Notes: generated by a model not told the origin, from the sequence alone. Shown: positions 1 through 6,927, counted from the stretch's first letter. The stretch is DNA of 18,911 nucleotides from DAOTTW01 sp034437615 (GCA_034437615.1 DAOTTW010000133.1:1-18911); one strand, 5' to 3'. Program-made: numbers and translations.

Positions 1-2190
1 GAAGTCTACGCGGATGCCGTCGGCGCTACCGTCGAAGCTCAGTTCCAGGTTGAAGAATTCACCTGCGACCAGGCCGGGGCTGCTATCCAGTTCGTTCACG
101 CTGATGTCCACACGGATCGGCGTGCCGACGCTATCACCAGCCGCGATACCACCTGATGTCGGTGCATCAACCGGGCGGTATAACTCGACGCGATCCTGTG
201 TACGGTTGAAGTGCGGAATTACCAGACCCGTCTGCACACCAGTCCGGTTCGGGGCAACGCCGCCGTCGGGGTCGGTGTCCATGTCTACGATTTCAAAGGC
301 ATTCAAGCGACCGAGGTCATCACCACCTGACAATTCCGGCACAGGGTCTGACACAAGCAGGACCTCACCATCACCGGCCACAGCAACACCAGCAAGGTCT
401 GTACCATTGTCCAGGTTTTCACCAGGGAATACGTCGTTGATTAGCAAATTAGCGGGATCACAATCGAGGCTACCGCAGAACACGATCCCCAGGTCACGGA
501 CAGCGCTATTGCTGTAGCTGATGATCGGGTAGCCCGTTTCCAAGGCAAATTCTATTTGTGGACCATCACCAGCGCCACCCAGGTCAAAATTGCCACCAAA
601 TGGGCTAGGCACAGAACGGGTGATGCCCTGTGTTACGCGGTAGCGCTCGACATCGGCACTATTAAACAGATTACAGCCGCTGAATGGGGGGGCTGCGGTG
701 CATACTGCTGCGAAGAGACCATTACCTTCAAGCTGCCCCAGATCGCCACCTTCAAAACCAAAGGACAGTGGGTCCGGGCTGGGTCCAACAGGGCCAGGGG
801 CGTAAATGCCGTCTTCCATACTGAAGACGCCACGGTAGGCCATGATAAGCTCGTCATCGTTTGATGCACCTTCATCAACCAGGTCAATCGTGCGAATTGT
901 TGGGAAGAAGCCAACACGATAAGGCACTGTAGGCAATGATTGCGGTCCATCCATGTAGCTCTCGCCAACGGTACTGCCCGGTGCGCCGACATTGATTTTG
1001 GTCGCAATGCGGAAGCGGAAGCTCGGTGGTACAGAACCCGTATCACCTTCCATATACACGACAGCCAGCGCAGTTGCATCGTCACCATCAGAGCCGATGT
1101 AGTTGCTAAATGCCGCGTCGAAGTAGGGCCGGAAGTCGCTTGCCATGTTCAGCGCAACAATGCGTTCGCAGTTAGGTGCCGTTGGTGTGCCAGTTACGAG
1201 GTCACAGCGGAAGGCAAGCCAATCGGTCTCATTAAGGCCCGTATCGACACTTGGAGCACCGAAGATGTCACCTTGACGATCTTGCCAACTGATGATGGCA
1301 GCTTCGCCAGGACCATCGTATGGCGCTAGATTCGGGTCGGCTGATGTGTCGCGTTGCATGTTACCGATGATGATGTTTGGCGTTACGCCGACGCTCTCAC
1401 CATCAGACGCCAGGCCGAAGAATGGCAGCGGACTATTGCGCTTACTGGTATCACCGCATACCTGTTGCGCCAGATCCTGCGCAGGTGTGCCACCCAAAGG
1501 TGCACCCGCTTGGCACTCCAGCAAGCGCAAGACGTTTTCTGTTTCGTTGCGGTATACGAGTACAGGGTGACCCTGGCTGTTATAATCCATCGACATATCA
1601 ATCAGGCTGTCGGCTTCGCCATCGCTGAAAAAGTCTTCGACAATATCAACAGTAGCGAAATCACTACACTGTAAGTCTGCGCAGACGACGATGCGAATGA
1701 AGCCGTTGATGCGGTCCTGCACAAGGTTCAAGGGACTACCACCAGGTGCGGGGTTGCTGGTCTGGTTCGAGACTTCAAACACCGTGTAGGCGATAATAGG
1801 CCGATCCGTCCAGGGAATCAGCGATGTATCTGCAATCTTCGGGTCGTTCTCACTACGGATAAGAAAGCTGTCCAGGTACTCACCTGCAACGCCGTAGGTC
1901 GCCCAATCTGGAGCGGAGTAAACTGGCTCTGACGCGGGGCTGTCATCTACAAGGTTATTACCGTAGGCATCCGAGGGGAAGTCGAGGCCCGAAACGGGAT
2001 CAAGATCGTCAATGATGACATTGCTATATTCCACGTCATTGACAATATCCTGAATCGTTTGGCCAGAAATGTCAGTATTCGGTACTTGGTCTGCATACAC
2101 AGAGATGCCGCCCACCACCAGCAAAGTAGACAAAGCGGTGAGTAGACCGAGCCACCGAAGGGCTGAGCGAGTAAGGCTTCTAAAACGCAT
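1..2190 (-). CDS. Large secreted protein with degenerate propeller-like repeats, C-terminus outside window
   Basis: An open frame on the minus strand runs without a stop from an ATG at 2190 to the left edge, giving at least 730 residues; the gene is partial. The start is supported by AAAGGAG six bases upstream. The N-terminus is a signal peptide: positive residues (MRFRSLTR), a hydrophobic stretch, and a type I cleavage site SVYA|DQ after residue 33, so the protein is exported. Two segments share a pattern: a G-x-P-(V/I)-(L/I)-x-Y-x-N strand (about 206-213 and 551-560) and an I-V-x-C-x-x-x-x-C segment (about 168-175 and 568-577). This resembles the 'GxPvISY ... LklvhCgxxxC' repeats of bacterial secreted beta-propeller-like proteins, here degenerate. 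From about residue 665 the sequence looks like the start of a beta-sandwich (DUF11- or CARDB-like) module. The neighbour at 2634 is divergent. The exact function is unknown. The missing end may carry an anchor, as in the giant protein at the other end of the window. Confidence 0.85.
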   Translation of the reverse strand, partial: MRFRSLTRSALRWLGLLTALSTLLVVGGISVYADQVPNTDISGQTIQDIVNDVEYSNVIIDDLDPVSGLDFPSDAYGNNLVDDSPASEPVYSAPDWATYGVAGEYLDSFLIRSENDPKIADTSLIPWTDRPIIAYTVFEVSNQTSNPAPGGSPLNLVQDRINGFIRIVVCADLQCSDFATVDIVEDFFSDGEADSLIDMSMDYNSQGHPVLVYRNETENVLRLLECQAGAPLGGTPAQDLAQQVCGDTSKRNSPLPFFGLASDGESVGVTPNIIIGNMQRDTSADPNLAPYDGPGEAAIISWQDRQGDIFGAPSVDTGLNETDWLAFRCDLVTGTPTAPNCERIVALNMASDFRPYFDAAFSNYIGSDGDDATALAVVYMEGDTGSVPPSFRFRIATKINVGAPGSTVGESYMDGPQSLPTVPYRVGFFPTIRTIDLVDEGASNDDELIMAYRGVFSMEDGIYAPGPVGPSPDPLSFGFEGGDLGQLEGNGLFAAVCTAAPPFSGCNLFNSADVERYRVTQGITRSVPSPFGGNFDLGGAGDGPQIEFALETGYPIISYSNSAVRDLGIVFCGSLDCDPANLLINDVFPGENLDNGTDLAGVAVAGDGEVLLVSDPVPELSGGDDLGRLNAFEIVDMDTDPDGGVAPNRTGVQTGLVIPHFNRTQDRVELYRPVDAPTSGGIAAGDSVGTPIRVDISVNELDSSPGLVAGEFFNLELSFDGSADGIRVDF

Positions 2191-2335
2191 AGCTAGCTCC
2201 TTTAAAGGTAGACAAAATGAGTGAGGGTCGTGTCGTGCTTCGCCGGACGCAGCAAGCTAAATCACTTGTTGCTTTTTTGCCATCGTTGCACACGATTCAC
2301 GCTGGATGATTTTCGCAAACCCATCCATAACTTTC

Positions 2336-2363
2336 ATTATAGAGCCACCTTTCACAATAGCAA
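2336..2363 (-). promoter_or_regulatory. Sigma70-type promoter for the 1-2190 gene
   Basis: Read on the minus strand, TTGCTA (2363-2358) is followed after 16 bases by a perfect TATAAT (2341-2336). Transcription would start near 2329, leaving a leader of about 140 bases before the ATG at 2190. The perfect -10 and good -35 make this the best promoter in the window. Confidence 0.6.
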
Positions 2364-2454
2364 GTGTACCATACCTTGAGAAAGTGTATGGGAAAGCATA
2401 TGTTTTGAAATATACCCAGTTAAAGGCTGTCCCGTGTTTACGATCACCTTAGTG

Positions 2455-2490
2455 CCGATAGCTAGCTGCAACAAAGTGTACTGCTATCGG
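2455..2490. repeat. Intergenic hairpin with 8-bp arms
   Basis: CCGATAGC at 2455-2462 is the exact reverse complement of GCTATCGG at 2483-2490, with a 20-base loop. There is no T-run on either side, so it is not an obvious intrinsic terminator. It lies between the two divergent genes and could be a leader structure or operator. Confidence 0.4.
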
Positions 2491-2500
2491 TCATAAAGGG

Positions 2501-2529
2501 TTGTAAATTTCAGCAGTAAGGCATTAAAT
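2501..2529 (+). promoter_or_regulatory. Weak promoter candidate for the 2634 gene
   Basis: TTGTAA (2501-2506), a 17-base spacer and TTAAAT (2524-2529) form a plausible but non-consensus sigma70 promoter upstream of the secreted-protein gene. An alternative is the extended -10 TGTTATGCT at 2565-2573, which lacks a good -35. The choice between them is open. Confidence 0.3.
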
Positions 2530-2633
2530 CTAATTTACAGTGTGTAGCGTGCCGATCACAACTCTGTTATGCTTTGCATGTCTTTGAGAGACATATCCGA
2601 ATGTAAACTTAACGAAAGAAGGATGGCACTAAC

Positions 2634-3332
2634 ATGAAACAGCTAACCGCATTGTTCCTAATTCTTATTCTAGCAATCAGTGTAGGACTCACATCTGCAC
2701 AAGACGAGATGGACAGCGCTGAAAATGCTGACAGCGACATCTTCAGCCTGCTACTGCAAGAGAGCATCTCCGGCACGATGAGCGAAAACGAAGATGGCAC
2801 GTACACCCTGGTTGCTGAGGTTGGCGAATTGGGCGACGTGATAATCATCCAGCCAGCCCTACGCGGCATCGAAATCGTCAATCTGCCTAATTTACTATCT
2901 GACTGGGGCACGGTGGAAGGTCTATCCGCCACTGCTACGTTAAACCACAGCGAAGGCATCGTAGACATGCAACTGAGCGCGCCCAGCTATGACGTAGAAA
3001 ACGGTGAGATCACCTTCAGCGCTGAAGTTACGAGTGTATTCGATGTACAGGGCCTGACAGAAAAGGCTGAGGTGCCCATGAGCTTTGAAGATGCGACCCT
3101 AGTCACTGAATTGTCTGGTGAATTCAACCTGGCGCTACTAGAAGCTGAAAATGACAACATCCGCTTTGCAGGCTGTGAAGCAGAGACGGAAACGTACTAC
3201 GGTCTCGTTGCAAACTATAACGTTGCTGTGGAGCGTGGCGCGGCGAGTGGCACCCTGTTCCGCTGGGCTTCTGTAACGGAACGTTTGCTGGTAGCCAACG
3301 GTTGCTCATTCGAAGATCGCTTTGACGGTTAA
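2634..3332 (+). CDS. Small secreted protein of unknown function (232 aa)
   Basis: The protein begins with a clean signal peptide (MKQLTALFLILILAISVGLT) and a type I site TSA|QD after residue 22, so it is exported. The mature part is acidic and looks all-beta, with regularly alternating hydrophobic residues through about 45-165. Two cysteines near the C-terminus (FAGC and ANGC) could form a disulfide outside the cell. I do not recognise a family. The ATG at 2634 is preceded by GAAAGAAGGA, with slightly long spacing of about 11 bases, and the signal peptide begins right at this ATG, which supports it. The gene has its own terminator at 3353-3384, so it is probably monocistronic. It is divergent from the other secreted-protein gene at 1-2190. 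Confidence 0.8.
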   Translation: MKQLTALFLILILAISVGLTSAQDEMDSAENADSDIFSLLLQESISGTMSENEDGTYTLVAEVGELGDVIIIQPALRGIEIVNLPNLLSDWGTVEGLSATATLNHSEGIVDMQLSAPSYDVENGEITFSAEVTSVFDVQGLTEKAEVPMSFEDATLVTELSGEFNLALLEAENDNIRFAGCEAETETYYGLVANYNVAVERGAASGTLFRWASVTERLLVANGCSFEDRFDG

Positions 3333-3352
3333 ATGCAAAGCAGCACTGTACT

Positions 3353-3384
3353 GAAAAAGCCCCTGCCCTGTGCAGGGGTTTTTT
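3353..3384 (+). terminator. Rho-independent terminator of the 2634-3332 gene
   Basis: CCCCTGC (3360-3366) pairs with GCAGGGG (3372-3378) across a 5-base loop, followed by six T (3379-3384) and preceded by an A-run (3354-3358). It starts about 20 bases after the stop codon. The A-run and T-run let it work in both directions in principle. Confidence 0.85.
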
Positions 3385-3399
3385 GTTTACAGCGTGAAT

Positions 3400-3417
3400 T
3401 GTTCATGGCCGTGAACA
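3400..3417. promoter_or_regulatory. parS-like palindrome, site A
   Basis: TGTTCATGGCCGTGAACA is a near-perfect 18-bp inverted repeat. Two close relatives occur at 4794-4811 and 6648-6665, around and within parAB. The half-site TGTTCAC/GTGAACA resembles the half-site of canonical parS (TGTTTCAC/GTGAAACA) with one base missing. I infer a ParB-binding site. A second dyad, CGTGAA-CAT-TTCACG (3410-3424), overlaps it. Confidence 0.6.
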
Positions 3418-3498
3418 TTTCACGAAACCTGCCCTATCGCTAATGGATAAACGAAAACGAACCTATATCATTGTACTAGTTCAGCGTGCTGAGCACCT

Positions 3499-3525
3499 GG
3501 GCGCAATGAATTGCGCCCCTACGAA
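3499..3525. repeat. REP-like palindrome, GGGCGCAAT arms plus CCTAC tail
   Basis: GGGCGCAAT (3499-3507) and ATTGCGCCC (3510-3518) are exact inverted arms around a 2-base loop, followed by CCTACGA. The element at 6903-6927 has the same layout: 9-bp arms, 2-base loop, then CCTACA. This marks a short dispersed extragenic palindrome family. Confidence 0.65.
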
Positions 3526-3561
3526 CCCATCGCGATAAACGCAACAGAGGCACAACACAAG

Positions 3562-4563
3562 ATGACACGACGACGACTGACATGGCTGCTGACGCTGGCG
3601 CTGGCCGCCCTGCTGCTGCTGCTGGCCTTCCGGGGTGTGGATTGGGCGGAATTGTTCGCGGCGTTCGGGCGCGTTGCGCTGCCGAACCTGCTGCTGGTGC
3701 TGGCGCTGGTGGCGCTGAATGCGGTGCTGCGGGCGTTGCGCTGGCGCGTGCTGCTCACGGCACAGGCCGACCTCAGCCCGTTGGATGCGTTCTGGGGCAC
3801 TACGGCAGGTTACATGGGCAATTTTCTGCTGCCGGCCCGTGCTGGTGAACTGATTCGCTCGGCCCTGATCGCGGGTCGCACGGGTCTGAATGTGGCTTAC
3901 GTGCTGGCGACTGCGCTCACGGAGCGCATTTTTGACGCGGCGGTGCTGGTTATCATCGCACTGGTGACGCTCTCGGCGCTGCCTGCCATGCCCGCGTGGA
4001 TTCTGGATGCGGCACGCGGCATCGCGCCGTTGGGTGTGCTGGGTTTCGGCATACTGTTGATCGCACCACGTCTGCGGGGATTGTTCACGAAGGTTATTCA
4101 GCGCTTGCCGCTGCCGGGTACATTACGCGCACGCCTGCTGGATTTGATGCAGCAGTTCATGCAGGGCGCACAGGCTTTTCAGCATGTCGGGCGTGCGCTG
4201 ACCTTCGCTGCGTTTACGGTGGCAGTGTGGTCGTTGGATGCGGTGATTGCGCTGACGGCTGCGCGTAGTTTGGGCATGGCGCTGCAACCTACTGAGGCGT
4301 TCTTGCTGTTGGCTGGTCTGGGCTTGGGTAGTGCGTTGCCATCGACACCCGGCTACGTCGGCATCTATCAATTTGTGACGGTCAGCCTACTGGTTCCGCT
4401 GGGCTATCCACAAAGCGGCGCGCTTGCACTGATTCTGTTCACGCAGGGCATGAACTACGTTGTGATGGTCAGTTGCGGGCTGGTCGGTGTGTGGCAATTG
4501 AATGCAGGTCGTGGCCTGCGCGATGTGTTGCAATCCACAGAAGCAAACCCGAAACAGATTTAG
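3562..4563 (+). CDS. Lysylphosphatidylglycerol synthase TM / UPF0104 family membrane protein
   Basis: A 333-residue polytopic membrane protein with about seven or eight hydrophobic helices. It carries family hallmarks: a Pro-x-Arg-Ala-Gly-Glu motif in LPARAGELIRS (residues 90-100), a TERIFD segment (120-125), and the loop LPSTPGYVGIYQF (about 259-271). The family includes the flippase half of MprF and stand-alone proteins near lipid- or glycan-modifying enzymes; their substrates are mostly unproven and probably lipid- or polyprenyl-linked. There is no aminoacyl-transferase domain, so this is the membrane half only. I chose the ATG at 3562 (MTRRRLTWLL), which puts positive residues directly before the first helix; GAGG lies about 12 bases upstream. 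An upstream TTG at 3511 in the same frame falls inside a palindromic repeat and is unlikely. It is followed by a hairpin at 4606-4643 and separated by 350 bases from parA, so it is probably not in the parAB operon. Confidence 0.85.
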   Translation: MTRRRLTWLLTLALAALLLLLAFRGVDWAELFAAFGRVALPNLLLVLALVALNAVLRALRWRVLLTAQADLSPLDAFWGTTAGYMGNFLLPARAGELIRSALIAGRTGLNVAYVLATALTERIFDAAVLVIIALVTLSALPAMPAWILDAARGIAPLGVLGFGILLIAPRLRGLFTKVIQRLPLPGTLRARLLDLMQQFMQGAQAFQHVGRALTFAAFTVAVWSLDAVIALTAARSLGMALQPTEAFLLLAGLGLGSALPSTPGYVGIYQFVTVSLLVPLGYPQSGALALILFTQGMNYVVMVSCGLVGVWQLNAGRGLRDVLQSTEANPKQI

Positions 4564-4605
4564 CCCCGATAAGTCATATCCCAAAACGCCACAAAGCAGT
4601 ACCCC

Positions 4606-4643
4606 ACCTGCCCTAACGCCGCAACTAGCCGGGTAGGGCAGGT
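4606..4643 (+). terminator. Long-arm hairpin after the UPF0104 gene, possible terminator
   Basis: ACCTGCCCTA (4606-4615) is the exact reverse complement of TAGGGCAGGT (4634-4643), with an 18-base loop. It lies about 40 bases after the stop codon of the membrane-protein gene. It lacks a downstream T-run, so intrinsic termination is uncertain; it could also be an mRNA-stabilising 3' end. Confidence 0.4.
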
Positions 4644-4650
4644 TCACCCT

Positions 4651-4667
4651 ATCTATACCGTATAGAT
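4651..4667. promoter_or_regulatory. Operator-like 17-bp dyad
   Basis: ATCTATAC (4651-4658) and GTATAGAT (4660-4667) are perfect inverted arms around a single central C. The size and A/T-rich arms are typical of a dimeric repressor operator. It lies 246 bases upstream of parA and next to the preceding hairpin. No matching regulator is visible in the window. Confidence 0.4.
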
Positions 4668-4785
4668 AACACGGCCGTTTGCCTGTTACTCTGGCACGCG
4701 ATATTATGCGTGTATGGGGGAGTCGAACTTATCAGGATTAGGGATAAACGCAGCCTAAACGTGCCTCTGACATTATCATGACAAA

Positions 4786-4813
4786 TTGCAGAATGTTCAC
4801 GACCATGAACAAT
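4786..4813 (+). promoter_or_regulatory. Candidate parAB promoter overlapping the parS-like site
   Basis: TTGCAG (4786-4791), a 16-base spacer and AACAAT (4808-4813) could form a weak promoter with the parS-like palindrome lying in the spacer. If so, ParB binding would repress its own operon, as in many plasmid partition systems. The -10 matches only 4 of 6 consensus positions. A competing weak candidate is TTGCGG (4814-4819) with AATACT (4835-4840). Confidence 0.25.
4794..4811. promoter_or_regulatory. parS-like palindrome, site B, upstream of parA
   Basis: TGTTCACGACCATGAACA has exact TGTTCA/TGAACA arms with six central bases. It lies 102 bases upstream of the parA start. With sites A and C it defines a consensus TTGTTCAYGRYCRTGAACAW when all are read in a common orientation. 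Confidence 0.65.
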
Positions 4814-4913
4814 TTGCGGGCAAGATTTATCGAAAATACTCAGACCCGACAGCTTTTGCAAGTTTTTCTCACTACAATCAAGTGTAGAGACAGGCTGCAC
4901 ACGGAGAAAATCC

Positions 4914-5741
4914 ATGCGGGTAATCACGTTTTTAAATCACAAGGGGGGTGTCGGCAAGACGACGCTATCGTGCAATGCGGCTGGCGGACTCAGTGCACGG
5001 GGCTATCGCGTGCTGATGATCGACACAGATGCACAAGCCCATGCTACCCTGCTGATGGGGTCCGACCCAGGACCGGGGTTGTATGACTTGCTCGTGCGCC
5101 GCGCACCCTGGCAAAACATCTTGCAGGTCGTCACGCCAGAGCATTACGGCCCACAGGTTGCAGGCGGCGCGCTGTTTCTGGTACCATCGAATTTTGAGAC
5201 GGTCAGCATCGCGAACCATCTACAAGACCCATCCGGGTTACGGCGTCGGCTGCAAGAGCTGGCCCGCGTGCGTGACGGCAACGGCAAGCCCATCGTGGAT
5301 ATTGTCGTGATTGACGCGTCGCCCACGCCGAGCTTTTTGCATACAATTGTCTATCTGGCGACGGATGCGATTGTCTACCCGACGAAACTCGAATGGCTGT
5401 CGATGGTCGGCGTGCAGGATAGTATCGCAATCCTCAACAACATTCAGGATCAGGTCGTCACACAGGGCCGCAAGCCGATTGAAATTATGGGCATCCTGCC
5501 GAACCTGCGGCGCGCTACTGTGCTGCACGAAGAAAACCTCAAGCGTGCACGCGAGGCATTTCAATACCCTATTTGGCGCTCGGTTGGTCTACGCACGGCC
5601 TGGTCTGATGCGACTGACATGGGTGAATTGCTCGTCGCATGGCGACCCACGAAAGACAGCGCTGTCGCAATCCGCGAGGCGTGGAGTATCGTCGATGAGA
5701 TAGAAAAGAGGCTGAAAGCATGGGAAAACGACAGCAACTAA
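4914..5741 (+). CDS. parA: ParA-family partition ATPase
   Basis: A 275-residue ParA/MinD-superfamily ATPase that should drive segregation of a replicon or cargo by binding DNA non-specifically and releasing it when its ParB partner stimulates hydrolysis. The deviant Walker A motif is complete: NHKGGVGKTT at residues 8-17, with the signature Lys10 and Lys15. The switch I region is DTDAQA (37-42), close to the usual D-x-D-P-Q-G but with Ala for Pro and Gly. Walker B is DIVVIDASP (129-136, Asp134). There is no N-terminal DNA-binding extension, so it is of the short type, and autoregulation would fall to ParB or another factor. The ATG at 4914 has GGAGA about seven bases upstream and starts directly at the first strand of the fold. 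It overlaps parB by 22 bases, indicating translational coupling. Chromosomal and plasmid origins are both possible. Confidence 0.92.
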   Translation: MRVITFLNHKGGVGKTTLSCNAAGGLSARGYRVLMIDTDAQAHATLLMGSDPGPGLYDLLVRRAPWQNILQVVTPEHYGPQVAGGALFLVPSNFETVSIANHLQDPSGLRRRLQELARVRDGNGKPIVDIVVIDASPTPSFLHTIVYLATDAIVYPTKLEWLSMVGVQDSIAILNNIQDQVVTQGRKPIEIMGILPNLRRATVLHEENLKRAREAFQYPIWRSVGLRTAWSDATDMGELLVAWRPTKDSAVAIREAWSIVDEIEKRLKAWENDSN

Positions 5742-6877
5742 ACAACAAAGGCCGCGACTTCAACCGCAACGGGTCCGCGAATACAGGAGCAGGTGCCTCC
5801 ATCACTCAATCCTTTGCGGATATGTTTCAGACGCAAACAGAACTAGATGTGAGCAGTGTTTGGGTCTCTGCCGATCCCATCCTGCTGGACGAGATTTCAC
5901 CCGACCCCGCACAACCTCGGCGTGCCATCCCCACAGGCGTGCGCTATCAAACACCCAACGCCAGCCCAGCAGACCGCAGCTTGTTCGATGCCTGGTTAGG
6001 GGTGATCGCAGATGAAAGCGGTGCGACCATCAGCCTGACGGACCTGTTCAACGCTGCACCAGATGACGATGCCCCCTTCGAGGCGTTGGATTTCGCGGGC
6101 AAGCAGGGACCGGCCAAGCGTGCATTCATCGAGCTATTGACGCTGGCGTATTCGATTCGGCGCGACGGGCTGGCAAACCCGATCACCGTATTTCAGAAGC
6201 AACAGCCCAACGGTGAATATCACTATCAGATTGAAAGTGGTGAGCGCCGCTGGATGGCCTATTGGATGCTGCGCCATTACGATGCACAGCCCGAAAAATG
6301 GCAGCGCATCCCGGCGATTGTAGCCGACGCATTCAACCCATTTCGGCAAGCAAGCGAGAACATGGCCCGCGCTAACCTCAACGCTATCGGGCGGGCACGT
6401 CAGTACGCGGTGCTGCTGATGGCCATGCATGGCGACCACACATTCGCAGCCTATGAGGAAGCCAGCAGCGACCGCGCTTATTACGCACAGGCCAGCAACC
6501 TGAAGGTGCCGTATGGCAGCAACCGCGCATTGCTAGAAGCCTTCGGCATCAGAAGCCGTTCGGTGTTTACCAAACTACGTCAGGTGCTTGAAGTCGATGA
6601 TGAGCTATGGCGGCGCGCTGACGATGAGGATTGGTCCGAGGATAGATTGTTCACGGTCATGAACAATTCAGCAGGAGAAGCCACGAAGCCAGCAGCCACA
6701 GCACAGACTGCAAACCCGCTCGCAGATCGCGCTGTGCGTAAGCGCTTCAACCGTGTGTTCAAGCATTTACAGCGGGGCAGCGAGACCGATATACCAGATG
6801 ATGACCTGGATGCGATTGAAGCGTGGCTGAAGCAGGTCCGTGAACAGAAGCAAGGCGGCAAAAAAGTAGTAAGTTAG
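5720..6877 (+). CDS. parB: ParB-family partition protein with an N-domain insertion
   Basis: A 385-residue ParB/Spo0J-like protein, the partner of ParA and probable binder of the nearby palindromes. Visible family blocks in order: LLDEISPDPAQPRR (55-68, the I-x-P-x-P-x-Q-P-R strand), SIRRDGLANPITV (145-157, box I), GERRW (174-178, the nucleotide-binding GERR box) and ENMARANLNAIG (213-224). The last corresponds to ENLQRxxLNPIE, with Pro-Ile-Glu changed to Ala-Ile-Gly. A helix-turn-helix-like region follows (about 262-300), then an acidic, Lys-rich C-terminal helix for dimerisation. In typical ParB proteins the Q-P-R and S-I-x-x-x-G blocks are separated by roughly 15-20 residues; here by 77, an insertion rich in Asp, Ala and Pro. 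The first 45 residues look disordered. The start codon lies inside parA. A parS-like site sits within the coding sequence at 6648-6665. Confidence 0.85.
   Translation: MGKRQQLNNKGRDFNRNGSANTGAGASITQSFADMFQTQTELDVSSVWVSADPILLDEISPDPAQPRRAIPTGVRYQTPNASPADRSLFDAWLGVIADESGATISLTDLFNAAPDDDAPFEALDFAGKQGPAKRAFIELLTLAYSIRRDGLANPITVFQKQQPNGEYHYQIESGERRWMAYWMLRHYDAQPEKWQRIPAIVADAFNPFRQASENMARANLNAIGRARQYAVLLMAMHGDHTFAAYEEASSDRAYYAQASNLKVPYGSNRALLEAFGIRSRSVFTKLRQVLEVDDELWRRADDEDWSEDRLFTVMNNSAGEATKPAATAQTANPLADRAVRKRFNRVFKHLQRGSETDIPDDDLDAIEAWLKQVREQKQGGKKVVS
6648..6665. promoter_or_regulatory. parS-like palindrome, site C, inside parB
   Basis: TGTTCACGGTCATGAACA, extended by one matching base on each side (6647-6666), lies in the parB coding region, where it encodes residues in LFTVMNNS. 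A parS site within the ParB gene has precedent in Bacillus subtilis spo0J. Retention of this palindrome in coding sequence supports a functional site. Confidence 0.65.
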
Positions 6878-6902
6878 ACTTACGCTCACACTGGTATCCG
6901 GC

Positions 6903-6927
6903 GGACGCAGCAAGCTGCGTCCCTACA
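6903..6927. repeat. REP-like palindrome, GGACGCAGC arms plus CCTACA tail
   Basis: GGACGCAGC (6903-6911) and GCTGCGTCC (6914-6922) are exact inverted arms around AA, followed by CTACA. It lies between convergent parB and the small gene at 6978, where it may act as a two-way terminator. A half copy (GGACGCAGCAAGCT) is at 2245-2258 and a sister element at 3499-3525. Confidence 0.7.

Larger units (their letters stand above)
2191..2633. other. Divergent intergenic region, AT-richer than the genes
   Basis: These 443 bases lie between two divergently transcribed secreted-protein genes and hold no convincing gene. Visible contents are a minus-strand promoter (2336-2363), a half copy of the GGACGCAGC palindromic repeat (2245-2258), an 8-bp-arm hairpin (CCGATAGC at 2455-2462 pairing with GCTATCGG at 2483-2490), and a weak plus-strand promoter candidate around 2501-2529. 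Both genes have long untranslated leaders if these promoters are right. Confidence 0.6.
4564..4913. other. Intergenic region upstream of parA
   Basis: These 350 bases hold a long-arm hairpin (4606-4643), an operator-like dyad (4651-4667), a parS-like palindrome (4794-4811) and the parA ribosome binding site (GGAGA, 4903-4907). I see no convincing gene. The one open frame on the minus strand here (4649-4927) has no signal, domain or sensible composition. This is the control region of the partition operon. Confidence 0.6.

Noticed and set aside
633..1088. Complete minus-strand frame of 151 codons
   Set aside because: It is an out-of-frame shadow of the longer partial gene that runs from 2190 to the left edge in another minus-strand frame, with a signal peptide and a good ribosome binding site.
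2623..2637. Mini frame ATG-GCA-CTA-ACA-TGA overlapping the start of the 2634 gene
   Set aside because: It could be a leader peptide with an ATGA overlap, but the purine-rich site abuts its ATG with no spacing and four codons carry no evidence.
3511..3561. N-terminal extension of the UPF0104 gene from a TTG
   Set aside because: The TTG lies within a palindromic repeat, has no ribosome binding site, and the ATG at 3562 places positive residues right before the first membrane helix.
4436..4456. TGTTCA and TGAACT in the UPF0104 gene as a fourth parS-like site
   Set aside because: The arms are nine bases apart instead of six and one arm is mismatched, so it does not fit the other three sites.
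4649..4927. Minus-strand frame of 92 codons upstream of parA
   Set aside because: It has no recognisable domain or signal, crosses the parA start region and the operator-like sites, and its composition does not look coding.
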